Shown: piece after piece, positions 1 to 8,110 of the stretch
Position numbering within the stretch: the stretch's first letter is position 1
How the letters are laid out: each line of letters begins with the position of its first letter
From: CAZGZD01 sp964401915
GTDB taxonomy: Bacteria; Patescibacteriota; Microgenomatia; UBA1406; GWC2-37-13
Assembly: GCA_964401915.1 (NCBI GenBank)
Contig: CAYOAI010000003.1
Location: 1-64,000, forward strand
Direction: 5' to 3'
Length of the DNA stretch: 64,000 bases
Notes under the pieces: model-generated
What the model saw: only the letters and a program-made list of their open reading frames with translations
Databases searched by the model: none
Told to the model about the DNA's origin: nothing
Program-made: the position numbers and the translations under genes

Positions 1-2349
1 AGTCGTGTGTCGACCGATACCCGCTCCCAGGCGAGCGAGTCTCAAAACGCGGGCGGCGAGAATTTCGACGACTCAAAAAATCTATCGCAAGAGGATGCGC
101 CTGATCCATACCCTTTACTTATTCCACAAGCGACACTGGATAGCGTAAAGAAAAAGCAAGCGGCTGTGAGTGTGAAAAACAATTCAAATATACTAGGCGC
201 ATCTCTCGCAAGTGAGGTGGACGATTGTACGACAGATTGTGTTACTACGGCCGATGGCACAAAAGTTAATTTTGACAGACCTGATGATCAGCCGGGTCGC
301 CAGATCCATGTGGTCTATCTGTTGACCTCAGATCCCACAACAAGTCCAGGTCGTTATCATGCAATACTGCCCCATATTCAGTCCATGGTCACATTAGGTA
401 TGAATGGACTGTATCGCGCCGTAGGGGATAGACTTCGATTTGACACATATGATAATGGAAAGCTTGATGTTACATTTATGAAGATAAGGCAGACGAGCCA
501 AGAGGTAAACGAAAAAGTAAATGCTATTGGTGGAGAAAATGGACTGAGATGGATTTTCAACAAAGCCTCAACTCAGGTGAGGAACGGGCACCTAAATAGC
601 GCAGACAAAACTTATGTATTTATCTACGATGGCGCAGGATTTGGTAATTGTGGGGCTGTACAATTGGGAGGAGATGTCTTAATTGCCCTTCGTGGCAATC
701 AGAGCGGGAATATATGTGAAGATCTCTTTTTATCTAAAAATCAAGCCACTCTTATTCAAGGGCCAAAGCCATTATTTCCACTTTTTACAATAAGAGGAAT
801 ACTTGCGACTCGCGGGGTCGTGCAGGGTTGTGCTCTTCATAGTTCCAAAAATTTACCTGTTCCAACAGACTCACCGCGTCCTCATAGACCCTGGGCAGTA
901 ACAGATAGCGACAGAGCTGCGAATAAAATAGATCTTATGGATGCTGTAGACTTTTCAGGAGCAAATACTTTTGATGTCAATAATGATGATTACTTTAATC
1001 CCAATGGAGGAACCTATCTCACCTCATCAAAGCCGAATTGTCCTCTCAACTTTGCCAAAAGCTACTTATGGGAGAAGAATACTGGCATAGCACCAAATCC
1101 ATTTAAAGACATTAAAAAGAATACTCAAGAGGCGAAAATCGTAGATTGGATTTATCATTGGGGAATAATGACAGGATTTTCGCCAAGTGATCTCGACAGA
1201 CCCGATGTGTATAAATTCAAGCCAAACGTCAAGATATCTCGGCAGGGTATTTCCACTAAGCTGTGGCGCATGGCAAGTTCACCCGATTACAATGTGCCGG
1301 TTACTACTGCGCCATTTTCTGATGTCGCAATCGACTCAAGATATGCAAAGGGGATAAGATGGGTAAAGCAACACAACGTAATGGTCGGCGCACAAGATAA
1401 TAAATTCAAGCCTCAAGACTTGGTTCCTCATAAACAGATGCTTCTTATACTGTATCGTATGGCGGGTAGTCCGGCCTTACCTGCAGATACTCCAGAGCTT
1501 ACAGCATCGAGAGCTGCGAATTTAACTCCAGATCAAAAAACAGCAGTTCGCTGGGCACTAAAATGGGAGATTATTAGTCTACGCGGGACAATGCAACTTA
1601 ATAAAGATATAACTCGTCTTGAGCTCGCTCAGTATTTGAAGAAAGTTGCGTCTAAGCCTTTGTCGCAAGACACAGACACTCTGATAAGGCTCACCAATTA
1701 TGTTGTTCCAATAAGTGACGAAGCGGGGCCAGGGGAACAGTGTGGAGGTATTCGAGGAATAATGTGCGTTGCAGGATACCATTGTAATTCAGCAGCAAAC
1801 ACTCCTGATGCAAGTGGAACGTGTGTGAGTGATGTAGCGCCAACCGTGACTCCGACACCTACACCTCCTGCTTTTGTCAGAAAAGATCTTCCTTGTTACA
1901 GCTATGAGATTCCTACAAATAATGAATTTTCACCCACGGTGTATTCGACCGGCGGTGTGAGCTATACGCATAGATGTAGTGGAAATCAGAGATTTACTAC
2001 AGTTGGCAACATTAGTGATCAAGTCAGTATTGATGATTCGCCACAATCAGTAAGTGATCAAGTCGCAGTTCTTAAAAATGCTGCGGGTTATAGGGGTTTT
2101 AATGTTAATCAATCAATAGTATCAGGCGGAGATTTAAATGGGGCTACTCGATTGATATTCACTAATCCTGCAGATGGGCATATGGTTACTTATATATTGG
2201 CTTCTCCACGTAACCCTTATCAACAAACAACACCCACTAACAATCAACAAGTTCGAACTGTAGAGATTCAATTCCATCAGTATAGAGAAACAACTCTTGC
2301 TGTAAAAGCTATTTTTATAAAAGTTGTTCAGACTTGGCGGTGGAAATAA
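1..2349 (+). CDS. Secreted SLH-domain surface protein (5' partial)
   Basis: The reading frame is open from base 1, so the GTG at 7 may not be the true start and a signal peptide probably lies upstream. Residues about 75-360 form a globular domain whose end (IDLMDA, then FDVNNDDYFNP) recalls secreted CPR metallopeptidase-like proteins, but I see no HExxH motif, so it may be inactive. Residues about 375-560 hold three S-layer homology-like repeats (for example the stretch with ASPDYNVPVTTAPFSDV and KGIRWVKQHNVMVG). A Cys-rich segment (EQCGGIRGIMCVAGYHC) and a Thr/Pro linker follow, then a C-terminal domain of unknown role. Likely cell-surface attached. The SLH call is fairly secure; the peptidase ancestry is inference. 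Confidence 0.6.
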   Translation, partial: SRVSTDTRSQASESQNAGGENFDDSKNLSQEDAPDPYPLLIPQATLDSVKKKQAAVSVKNNSNILGASLASEVDDCTTDCVTTADGTKVNFDRPDDQPGRQIHVVYLLTSDPTTSPGRYHAILPHIQSMVTLGMNGLYRAVGDRLRFDTYDNGKLDVTFMKIRQTSQEVNEKVNAIGGENGLRWIFNKASTQVRNGHLNSADKTYVFIYDGAGFGNCGAVQLGGDVLIALRGNQSGNICEDLFLSKNQATLIQGPKPLFPLFTIRGILATRGVVQGCALHSSKNLPVPTDSPRPHRPWAVTDSDRAANKIDLMDAVDFSGANTFDVNNDDYFNPNGGTYLTSSKPNCPLNFAKSYLWEKNTGIAPNPFKDIKKNTQEAKIVDWIYHWGIMTGFSPSDLDRPDVYKFKPNVKISRQGISTKLWRMASSPDYNVPVTTAPFSDVAIDSRYAKGIRWVKQHNVMVGAQDNKFKPQDLVPHKQMLLILYRMAGSPALPADTPELTASRAANLTPDQKTAVRWALKWEIISLRGTMQLNKDITRLELAQYLKKVASKPLSQDTDTLIRLTNYVVPISDEAGPGEQCGGIRGIMCVAGYHCNSAANTPDASGTCVSDVAPTVTPTPTPPAFVRKDLPCYSYEIPTNNEFSPTVYSTGGVSYTHRCSGNQRFTTVGNISDQVSIDDSPQSVSDQVAVLKNAAGYRGFNVNQSIVSGGDLNGATRLIFTNPADGHMVTYILASPRNPYQQTTPTNNQQVRTVEIQFHQYRETTLAVKAIFIKVVQTWRWK

Positions 2350-2352
2350 AAT

Positions 2353-2475
2353 ATGAAAGACTGTAAATGTAATGGTCAGTGTGAGTGTCGACTTAGTGGT
2401 AAAAAGAAAGATGGAGAGTGCTGTGGTGGCAAATGCATGAAGAAAGGTAAGGAAAAGATAAACCTTCAGGAATAA
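2353..2475 (+). CDS. 40-residue Cys-rich small protein (metallothionein-like)
   Basis: An ATG three bases after the stop of the SLH gene opens a 40-codon frame with seven cysteines: CKC, CEC, CC and C spaced as C-x-C-x4-C-x-C-x10-C-C-x3-C. The remainder is Lys/Gly-rich. Clustered C-x-C and CC-x3-C motifs suggest soft-metal (Zn, Cu) binding, but the sequence matches no family I can name. It probably rides on the upstream transcript and its last ten bases overlap the 3' end of the convergent era gene. The high, patterned cysteine content argues against a chance frame. Confidence 0.5.
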   Translation: MKDCKCNGQCECRLSGKKKDGECCGGKCMKKGKEKINLQE

Positions 2476-3332
2476 TACACTTCTTGCCAGTGGGGATCGG
2501 TCACGACTGTCAGATCCAGAAATATCTTTTTGTTCGTGGCAAGCTCAATCTCTTTGCGAGCAAGACTCCCAAGTTCTTTAATCTTTGCGCCTTGTGCACC
2601 AATGAGCATCTTCTTATACCGGTCTGACGTGGTGATTATCTGAGCTTTAATATACGTCACTCCATTGGGGCGCTCTGTGATCTCATCGACAAGCACTGTC
2701 GTCGTATAGGGTACTTCTTTCCGTGTATAGAGGAATACTTTTTCCCGTATAAGTTCTCCAATAAACATCTTGCTGTCCATATTAAGAAGTGGATAGGTGA
2801 TATCTCTGTGTTTTTTATCTGATTTTATATCTGGAATTAGTGAAAAGAGCTTGTCCATAAGAGGCCTTACATGAGTCTTATGCAGGCCTGAGATCTTGAA
2901 CGTCGTATCAAATTCATCCTCAAGAAATCTATATTGTGGGTAGTATGTCGGACTCTCAATATCGATTTTATTGATTACCAGAATCTTAGGCTTGTCGATC
3001 TTGCGTACAATTCCAAGCACTTTGGCTTCTTCAAAATTACGTCGTCTTGTATGATCTATCATATAAAGTACAGCATCTATCCCACGCTCAGTCGCTCCTT
3101 GAGTCTTTTGATTAATCTTTTTTGACAGAAGATCTTTGGTCTTGTCAAATATTCCCGGCGTATCTACAAATATAATCTTACCTCGATCTTCGGTGTAGAG
3201 CGCATGGATTGGCGTGCGGGTTGTCTGCGGCTTGGGGGAGGTGATAGCTACTTTTTGGCCAATAAGATTATTGACAAATGTCGATTTGCCTACATTTGGC
3301 CTCCCGATGATGAGTACTGTACCGCTTTTCAT
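2466..3332 (-). CDS. era: GTPase Era
   Basis: Ribosome-assembly GTPase acting on the 16S rRNA 3' end. The 288 residues are a usual Era length. The G domain shows G1 GRPNVGKST near residue 10, G3 DTPG near 57 and G4 NKID near 120. The C-terminal KH domain includes the signature IGAQGAKIKELG around residue 243. The start ATG is preceded by an extended -10 (TGC then TACAAT, 3339-3347) only six bases upstream, so transcription probably begins at the start codon. The gene converges on the small Cys-rich gene with a ten-base overlap. Confidence 0.95.
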   Translation of the reverse strand: MKSGTVLIIGRPNVGKSTFVNNLIGQKVAITSPKPQTTRTPIHALYTEDRGKIIFVDTPGIFDKTKDLLSKKINQKTQGATERGIDAVLYMIDHTRRRNFEEAKVLGIVRKIDKPKILVINKIDIESPTYYPQYRFLEDEFDTTFKISGLHKTHVRPLMDKLFSLIPDIKSDKKHRDITYPLLNMDSKMFIGELIREKVFLYTRKEVPYTTTVLVDEITERPNGVTYIKAQIITTSDRYKKMLIGAQGAKIKELGSLARKEIELATNKKIFLDLTVVTDPHWQEVYYS

Positions 3333-3338
3333 ACGACA

Positions 3339-3347
3339 ATTGTAGCA
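3339..3347 (-). promoter_or_regulatory. Extended -10 promoter of era, leaderless
   Basis: On the minus strand TGC-TACAAT ends six bases before the era ATG. With usual -10 to start spacing the mRNA would begin at the A of the start codon. No convincing -35 is visible, as expected for an extended -10 promoter. Confidence 0.5.
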
Positions 3348-3420
3348 TATTGAGGCTACGAATTGATGTTCGCTCGTATATGCAATTCCAGTTTTTCATT
3401 TTCAGTGAGTAGACACGCAT

Positions 3421-3572
3421 TTACCTTTACATTTCACGGTCTGACGTTTCGCAACAAGAATCTGTACGATGTAATTTTGAGGGCCACCCAAGCCATTCGG
3501 CTTCACCCTTCAAAATTATGTATCTACAGCTTCTAAGTCGTTCCACAAACATCCGCGTAAATGCAAAAGTAA
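3421..3572. repeat. Inverted-repeat-bounded element A (MITE-like)
   Basis: This fills the roughly 310-base gap between era and the 5S gene. The left end TTACCTTTACATTT and the right end AAATGCAAAAGTAA are imperfect inverted repeats. Inside is a second hairpin at 3472-3518: arms TAATTTTGAGGG and CCCTTCAAAATTA with an inner AAGCC-ATTC-GGCTT stem. A shorter element with matching ends lies at 42141-42216. I see no open reading frame. It could be a non-autonomous mobile element or a dispersed palindromic repeat; its mobility is inference. Confidence 0.45.
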
Positions 3573-3611
3573 CAAAAAGTTTTCCTTAGGGATACAAGTT
3601 ACAGGTTTTGC

Positions 3612-3640
3612 GTTACACGTTTAAAGTTTTATGTTATAAT
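3612..3640 (+). promoter_or_regulatory. Promoter of the 5S rRNA gene
   Basis: A perfect TATAAT at 3635-3640, preceded by TG-T (extended -10), lies 17 bases after GTTACA (3612-3617), a weak -35 that overlaps a GTTAC-type short repeat. The predicted start near 3647 coincides with the 5' end of the 5S sequence, so the 5S gene seems to be transcribed alone. Confidence 0.6.
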
Positions 3641-3647
3641 ATCTCTT

Positions 3648-3761
3648 GCCTTGGTTACTGGAGCGACTTGGTCCCACCTCTTCCCATCCCGAACAGAGAA
3701 GTGAAACGAGTCAGCGCCGATGATACTTTATTCTTAAGGGAAAGTAGGTCGTAGCCAGGGT
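3648..3761 (+). rRNA. rrf: 5S ribosomal RNA
   Basis: The terminal helix pairs CCTTGGTT (3649-3656) with AGCCAGGG (3753-3760). The conserved loop CCCGAACAGAGAAGTGAAAC and the downstream AGCGCCGATGAT helix region are clear. Length is about 114 nt. No 16S or 23S sequence is adjacent, so it is a solitary 5S gene, as is common in reduced genomes. A run of eight T follows (3763-3770 region) and may end transcription, although it runs straight into the stop end of the convergent gene. Confidence 0.93.
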
Positions 3762-3773
3762 ATTTTTTTTGGC

Positions 3774-4478
3774 CTATTTGTTGATAGGAGCTTGTTGTGA
3801 TTCTTGAAGTCCTGAAGTGGGAATTACGGTTTGTTCTTTCTGAGAAGCGTCCTTCGCCTGACTTTGCATAAGTTCTTTCACGTCTTTCTTTTTAAAAATA
3901 ATATTTTGGGGTATATCAAAGACCTTAATGTCTTTGATATCTTTTTTCTGACATGAATCAAGAGCGGCCTTGAGCTTTTGTGGATCGATCAATTGATCGG
4001 TATTTGAGCTTCCGCCAATACCTCCAAGCATCTTAACCAGCGAGTCTGTGCCAACAAGTCCAAATCGCGACATATTATTGACAAGTGCGATATATGGCTT
4101 CATGCCACAAGCTCGTTCCCCAGTGTAAAAGCCTTTTTTCCAGATAGATAGACAGTCACCCTTGAGGATGACATAGGTAGTTGTCTTCTTGGTTGCATTT
4201 ACTACTGCCACATTCTCGTCCATAATGTAGGCTTTAATCCTTGAGTCTTTAGATGAAGGTTCGCAGATATAAGGACCCTTAAGATCTATTGAGACTTTTT
4301 TTTGAGACGGCTGCATCACAACTTCCTCAGGTGTCGGGGTGGGCGCCATATCAGTCTTTTTAGACTGAATGCCGGCGATCTTTACATATACGCCCAGTAT
4401 AAGAATGATGATCGGGATAATAATCACAGCGCGCGCAATGTGTGGGAGGCTATTTTCAATTGGACTGGGCTCACGCAT
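3774..4478 (-). CDS. Membrane-anchored hypothetical protein
   Basis: 234 residues that I cannot assign. A single N-terminal transmembrane helix (about residues 14-34, IIIPIIILILGVYVKIAGI) follows a short cytoplasmic tail. A Pro/Thr linker (APTPTPEEVVMQPSQ) leads to an outside domain of about 150 residues with four scattered cysteines (for example ICEPSS, KGDCLSIW, ACGMKP, DSCQKK) that could form disulfides, then a Gln/Ser-rich tail. A TACAAT box at 4489-4494 ends ten bases before the ATG. The layout resembles other anchored envelope orphans in this window; function unknown. Confidence 0.6.
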   Translation of the reverse strand: MREPSPIENSLPHIARAVIIIPIIILILGVYVKIAGIQSKKTDMAPTPTPEEVVMQPSQKKVSIDLKGPYICEPSSKDSRIKAYIMDENVAVVNATKKTTTYVILKGDCLSIWKKGFYTGERACGMKPYIALVNNMSRFGLVGTDSLVKMLGGIGGSSNTDQLIDPQKLKAALDSCQKKDIKDIKVFDIPQNIIFKKKDVKELMQSQAKDASQKEQTVIPTSGLQESQQAPINK

Positions 4479-4581
4479 AGATATACTAATTGTAGCGTAT
4501 TTTGATTATTCGAAAAGAGGAAAGAATTGTAGTTTGAAAGTATTTAGTGCTTGCGGTGCATTGGGAGAAGTTTGTTATACC

Positions 4582-4660
4582 AACATAGTTTTCACCTCAC
4601 ACATTCTGTATCTTGTAAATACAGTATGTATTTAGTAAAACTATGTTGAGAAGTTTTTTT
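4582..4660. repeat. Nested inverted repeat with T-run
   Basis: Outer arms AACATAGTTTT (4582-4592) and AAAACTATGTT (4637-4647) are perfect 11-base complements. An inner stem ACATTCTGTAT (4601-4611) pairs with ATACAGTATGT (4619-4629) with one mismatch. Seven T follow on the plus strand. On the minus strand it lies just past the 52-residue gene and could terminate it, or mark a small mobile element. Confidence 0.5.
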
Positions 4661-4688
4661 AATAAAAGCACGAGGCTTGTTTTTGATC

Positions 4689-4847
4689 TTAAGCTTTGCC
4701 GCCCAAAATCTTGAAAAGCTTCAATGTTCTACCATTTTGCTCAACGGTTGCTTTTGCAGCTTTTTTTCCGTTTTTCATGGTAACGTGCTCTACCTTACTA
4801 TCGTCAACTTCGACGAATTCTCGAGTTTGTACGCTGTAGAATCTCAT
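4689..4847 (-). CDS. 52-residue basic small protein, unassigned
   Basis: A short frame of 52 codons starts with ATG at 4847, with a good ribosome binding site AGAGAGGTG 11 bases upstream. The product begins MRFYSVQTREFVEV and ends FKILGGKA; it alternates beta-like stretches (EHVTMKNGKKAAKATV, GRTLKLF) and is Lys-rich. The pattern looks like a small beta-strand protein with a basic face, perhaps nucleic-acid binding, but I do not recognise a family. The strong RBS and sensible amino-acid composition support a real gene. Confidence 0.6.
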   Translation of the reverse strand: MRFYSVQTREFVEVDDSKVEHVTMKNGKKAAKATVEQNGRTLKLFKILGGKA

Positions 4848-4969
4848 AAGTATATTTTCACCTCTCTTTCACATGTAAACTTATAAAGTATGCCTTCAAG
4901 CATAGTAAAAACTTTAAACTTTGTCAAGCTCAACTTACTCATTTTTGAAGCTAAAAGACATGGGGGGAA

Positions 4970-6469
4970 TTACCCAATATTTCGTCTTAGAAGAGCGGCA
5001 GCCTCAACTTGAGGTTTTAGGTCGATGGTACGGCCCAAAGAAGATACAATATGAGCAACAATATCTGCGTGTTCATGTTCACTTGGTGTCTGGGGTCCAA
5101 GCTTATGACCCAGATAATCCTCGATGATTTTTACATCTTCGGCTACGTCTTTCAATCCAAGATCCGAGAGGCTTTCGCGTCTTAAGTATCGACCAGCTGT
5201 CTCAAGCGCTGGCTTGAGATTTTTATATAGCGACTCTACCACTCCAAGTTTTTTGTTGCGGCGTGCGCTTTGTATTCCACGACCTGTTCCAATAAGCTCA
5301 GGCGGAATTCCCAAAGAGTAACAGCTTGCCGTAAATCCAATTGCTCGTGGTAGATTATCATCCCCGACACTCCGCGAGTAACCAAATATTCCAACATGCT
5401 GCATACGCTCACGTCTTGGGGGAACATGAGTTGATATTTTTACTATTGAAGCGGCAAGTTCTCTGATTGTTTTTTTGTAAGGGTCTTCAAACCAAGGTAT
5501 TATTGATGTAATGTCAGCGTATGTCTGCTCATCAAGAATCTGAGTCTTGGTTGTTGGGAGGCGCTTGGTGATCTTATTTATTCCAATCCTTACTTCTTCA
5601 ATATCAAAATCATAGCGAAATGCTGACTGAATGACAATGGTTCGAATACCAGGAAATTCATCGATAAACTCATCGACAGTCGATGGGGTCAGGCCTCCTC
5701 GAAAATGCGGGCTTCCTGGGGCGATTATTGGGTATGTCGGAATTCCAGTATCAGTCGTGAATTTAGCGTATTCTGACAATGCCCACTTAATAGCAAGGGT
5801 CGTGGGCACAATGCCTGAGTTGAGTGCGGGATCAGATCTAGCGCAGAAAGGTCTGAGATACTCAATGTCTATATTGAGTTTTTCTTTGGCAAGGCGCGTG
5901 TATTGACGTATGATATCACCGGACTTTAGTATTGTTGGGACTGTCTCAAACAGTGGAATAAGCTCAACTAGCTTATGACGCTTTTCATCAGTCGAGAATG
6001 AATCACTCACAGCTTCAGCTATAAGCTGGAAGCTTTTGTTGATTTGGACAAGCTCAGTGGCTGTCTCAACCATCGGTAAAATCACCTCAAATAGTGGGGG
6101 GTGTTTGAGATTGGATGTTAGCGCGAGATCTTGAGCAGATAAGATTACCATGATTGCGCGTCCTAAGCGATATCCTGACTCAACTCGAGGGTTGGGGACA
6201 CGGAATGTAAGAAAAATATCTCGACCTAATGGATTTTTTTGGAAAAACTCCACATACTTGCCTAAAAGCTTCTCAATAACCGCTTCATCTACAAGCTTAC
6301 CTTCCCAATCCCACATAATCTCCTGTGCACCGAGGTCTTTGTACATAAGGTACGATTCTTTAAGTTCGCTATGTGTCTCGATAAATGCTTGATGATGCCA
6401 GAAGGGACGGTTTGCGTGATCGGGGTGTTGGGAGAACATGACTGAGGGAATTGTACGAATTGTCTTCAT
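4970..6469 (-). CDS. ppcA: Archaeal-type phosphoenolpyruvate carboxylase
   Basis: Carboxylates PEP with bicarbonate to oxaloacetate. The 499-residue length fits the short archaeal-type enzyme, not the roughly 900-residue bacterial form. The N-terminus IPSVMFSQHPDHANRPFW matches the family hallmark (usually MSTQHPDN), followed by DLGAQEIMWDWEGK. Further family-like stretches are RSDPALNSGI, FRGGLTPSTVDEF and FGYSRSVG. The ATG lies two bases from the stop of the upstream aminotransferase gene, so the two are translationally linked. Together they would convert PEP to aspartate. Acts in the cytoplasm. The family call is strong; the in vivo direction is inferred. Confidence 0.88.
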   Translation of the reverse strand: MKTIRTIPSVMFSQHPDHANRPFWHHQAFIETHSELKESYLMYKDLGAQEIMWDWEGKLVDEAVIEKLLGKYVEFFQKNPLGRDIFLTFRVPNPRVESGYRLGRAIMVILSAQDLALTSNLKHPPLFEVILPMVETATELVQINKSFQLIAEAVSDSFSTDEKRHKLVELIPLFETVPTILKSGDIIRQYTRLAKEKLNIDIEYLRPFCARSDPALNSGIVPTTLAIKWALSEYAKFTTDTGIPTYPIIAPGSPHFRGGLTPSTVDEFIDEFPGIRTIVIQSAFRYDFDIEEVRIGINKITKRLPTTKTQILDEQTYADITSIIPWFEDPYKKTIRELAASIVKISTHVPPRRERMQHVGIFGYSRSVGDDNLPRAIGFTASCYSLGIPPELIGTGRGIQSARRNKKLGVVESLYKNLKPALETAGRYLRRESLSDLGLKDVAEDVKIIEDYLGHKLGPQTPSEHEHADIVAHIVSSLGRTIDLKPQVEAAALLRRNIG

Positions 6470-6471
6470 TG

Positions 6472-7635
6472 CTATTGGTTTTCTTGAATAAATTGTCTAA
6501 TTTTTTCAATTCCGCTTTTGAGATTTTCCATTGATATAGCATAGCTTATTCGTATATATCCAGGCGCTTCAAATGCTTCGCCTGGCACGACTGCAACTTG
6601 TTTATTTTCAAGAAGAGCGTCTGCCCAATCCGTGGATGTCTGACCCGCTTTAAGCACATTCTTGATTGATGGAAAGATATAAAATGCCCCGTCCGGTAGA
6701 TCTACTTCAATGCCAGGTATATCTTTAAGACAGTCATAGGCTATCTGCCTTTTTTGCCCAAACTCATCAAGCATATTGGCAATTGGTTTTTGATCGCCTT
6801 CAAGTGCTGCAACTGCCGCGTGTTGACTGATTGAAGATGTCCCAGATGTTGTCTGCCCGGCAAGTGCAATCATTCCATCAATTATGTTTTGTGGGCCAGC
6901 TGCGTATCCTATACGCCATCCTGTCATAGCATAGGCTTTTGAGAATCCATTGAGGGTTATGGTTAGGGCTTTAATCTTATCGTTTAATGAAGCTATAGAT
7001 AGATGAGGTTGGGTATATGTAATTTTCTCATAGATTTCGTCTGTAATTACTAAGATGTTTTTTTCGACTGCAAGATCTGCAATTCTATGAAGCTCATCGC
7101 TTTCAATCATAGCTCCTGTTGGATTGGCTGGCGTATTTATAAGAATTGCTTTTGTTTTTTGACTAATGTGTGGACTTATATCTTCGGCTTTTAGTCGAAA
7201 GGGAGGAGTCAGCGGCACAAGAATTGGAATCCCTCCGGCAAGCTTGACCTGCTCTATATATGTTGTCCATGTGGGGGTTGCAATAATCACTTCGTCGCCT
7301 GCGTTGCAGATTGTCTGGAATGCGCTATAGAGGAGTTGTTTTGTGCCCACACCAACAATTATTTGTTTTGGGTTGTATTCAATTTTATTATCATTTTTGA
7401 ATTTTGTAGCGATTGCTTCTCGAAGGTTTGGTATACCAGCTGCAGGTGCATATTTAGTAAACCCTGAGCGCATTGCCAGAGTTGCGGCTTCCTGAATATG
7501 GACTGGGGTATAGCTATCTGGTTCACCAACTGTAAAGTTGATAATTTCACGCCCTGCACTTTGCAACGCTTTTACTTTACCATCTAGTCCAAGAGTGGCA
7601 GATGGGGCAAGTTGTTGTATTAGTTTTGAGATCAT
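6472..7635 (-). CDS. aspC: Aspartate aminotransferase-like class I aminotransferase
   Basis: Fold-type I PLP enzyme of 387 residues. The PLP-lysine motif FSKAYAMTGWRIGYAAG lies near residue 230, the substrate/PLP stretch NTPANPTGA near 165, DEIYE near 195 and the C-terminal arginine region GYIRISYA near 365. I prefer the ATG at 7635; a TTG four codons upstream keeps the frame open. It forms an operon with PEP carboxylase, which makes oxaloacetate and supports aspartate as the product, though class Ib enzymes can be broad. A hairpin with arms CTCCCC/GGGGAG (7656-7696) lies just upstream in the leader. Confidence 0.85.
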   Translation of the reverse strand: MISKLIQQLAPSATLGLDGKVKALQSAGREIINFTVGEPDSYTPVHIQEAATLAMRSGFTKYAPAAGIPNLREAIATKFKNDNKIEYNPKQIIVGVGTKQLLYSAFQTICNAGDEVIIATPTWTTYIEQVKLAGGIPILVPLTPPFRLKAEDISPHISQKTKAILINTPANPTGAMIESDELHRIADLAVEKNILVITDEIYEKITYTQPHLSIASLNDKIKALTITLNGFSKAYAMTGWRIGYAAGPQNIIDGMIALAGQTTSGTSSISQHAAVAALEGDQKPIANMLDEFGQKRQIAYDCLKDIPGIEVDLPDGAFYIFPSIKNVLKAGQTSTDWADALLENKQVAVVPGEAFEAPGYIRISYAISMENLKSGIEKIRQFIQENQ

Positions 7636-7655
7636 AATTTGTTGCAAAAATTAAT

Positions 7656-7733
7656 CTCCCCACATAAACCCTTGCACCTATCTTGATTGCGGGGAGTGAA
7701 AAATACGTATATTCTATCTGTTATGATAACATA
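7656..7733 (-). promoter_or_regulatory. Leader hairpin and palindrome upstream of aspC-ppcA
   Basis: Arms CTCCCC (7656-7661) and GGGGAG (7691-7696) enclose a 29-base loop just before the aminotransferase start. Further upstream TGTTATGATAACA (7720-7732 region) is a perfect 13-base palindrome that could be an operator. Regulatory use is a guess; only the symmetry is seen. Confidence 0.3.
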
Positions 7734-7777
7734 CGTTTGCTTTGAGATGAAGGCCAATGCTCAAAAAATCAATTGGA

Positions 7778-8035
7778 TTATAGGTCTGAGAAGTCTTCGT
7801 CGCTTATTGTTGTTGAATCAAGTTCCTTGTCGATTGTAGTTATGGAGCTATCACTGGATACAGTATCTGCACTATTTGAAGCTTTTTCTTCTTGACTATC
7901 GAGTATAGTTTCCTGGTTGATTTTATTCTGAGGTTGAGTTTTTTTAGATGTAGATATTTTATTCTGGGTGAAAAAAAAGATAGCGATTAGGAGGGTGGCG
8001 AGTGCCGCGAATATAATGATTACTTTTTTATTCAT
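7778..8035 (-). CDS. Small membrane-anchored hypothetical protein
   Basis: 85 residues. Residues 4-23 (KVIIIFAALATLLIAIFFFT) form a signal-anchor helix after MNKK. The remainder is a low-complexity, Ser/Thr/Asp-rich acidic tail likely outside the cell and probably disordered. An extended -10 (TGT-TATAAT) lies 12 bases upstream of the ATG, giving its own promoter. No family recognised; the next gene upstream also encodes a small envelope protein. Confidence 0.5.
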   Translation of the reverse strand: MNKKVIIIFAALATLLIAIFFFTQNKISTSKKTQPQNKINQETILDSQEEKASNSADTVSSDSSITTIDKELDSTTISDEDFSDL

Positions 8036-8110
8036 AATTGCCTACAGATTATAACAGAATATATGAAACGCGAACTTTGTTGGCGTTTCATCCTCATTTG
8101 TTTCTATAGA

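Noticed and set aside
4677..4886. Plus-strand frame of 69 codons
   Set aside because: It opposes the 52-residue minus-strand gene, which has the better start signal and composition.
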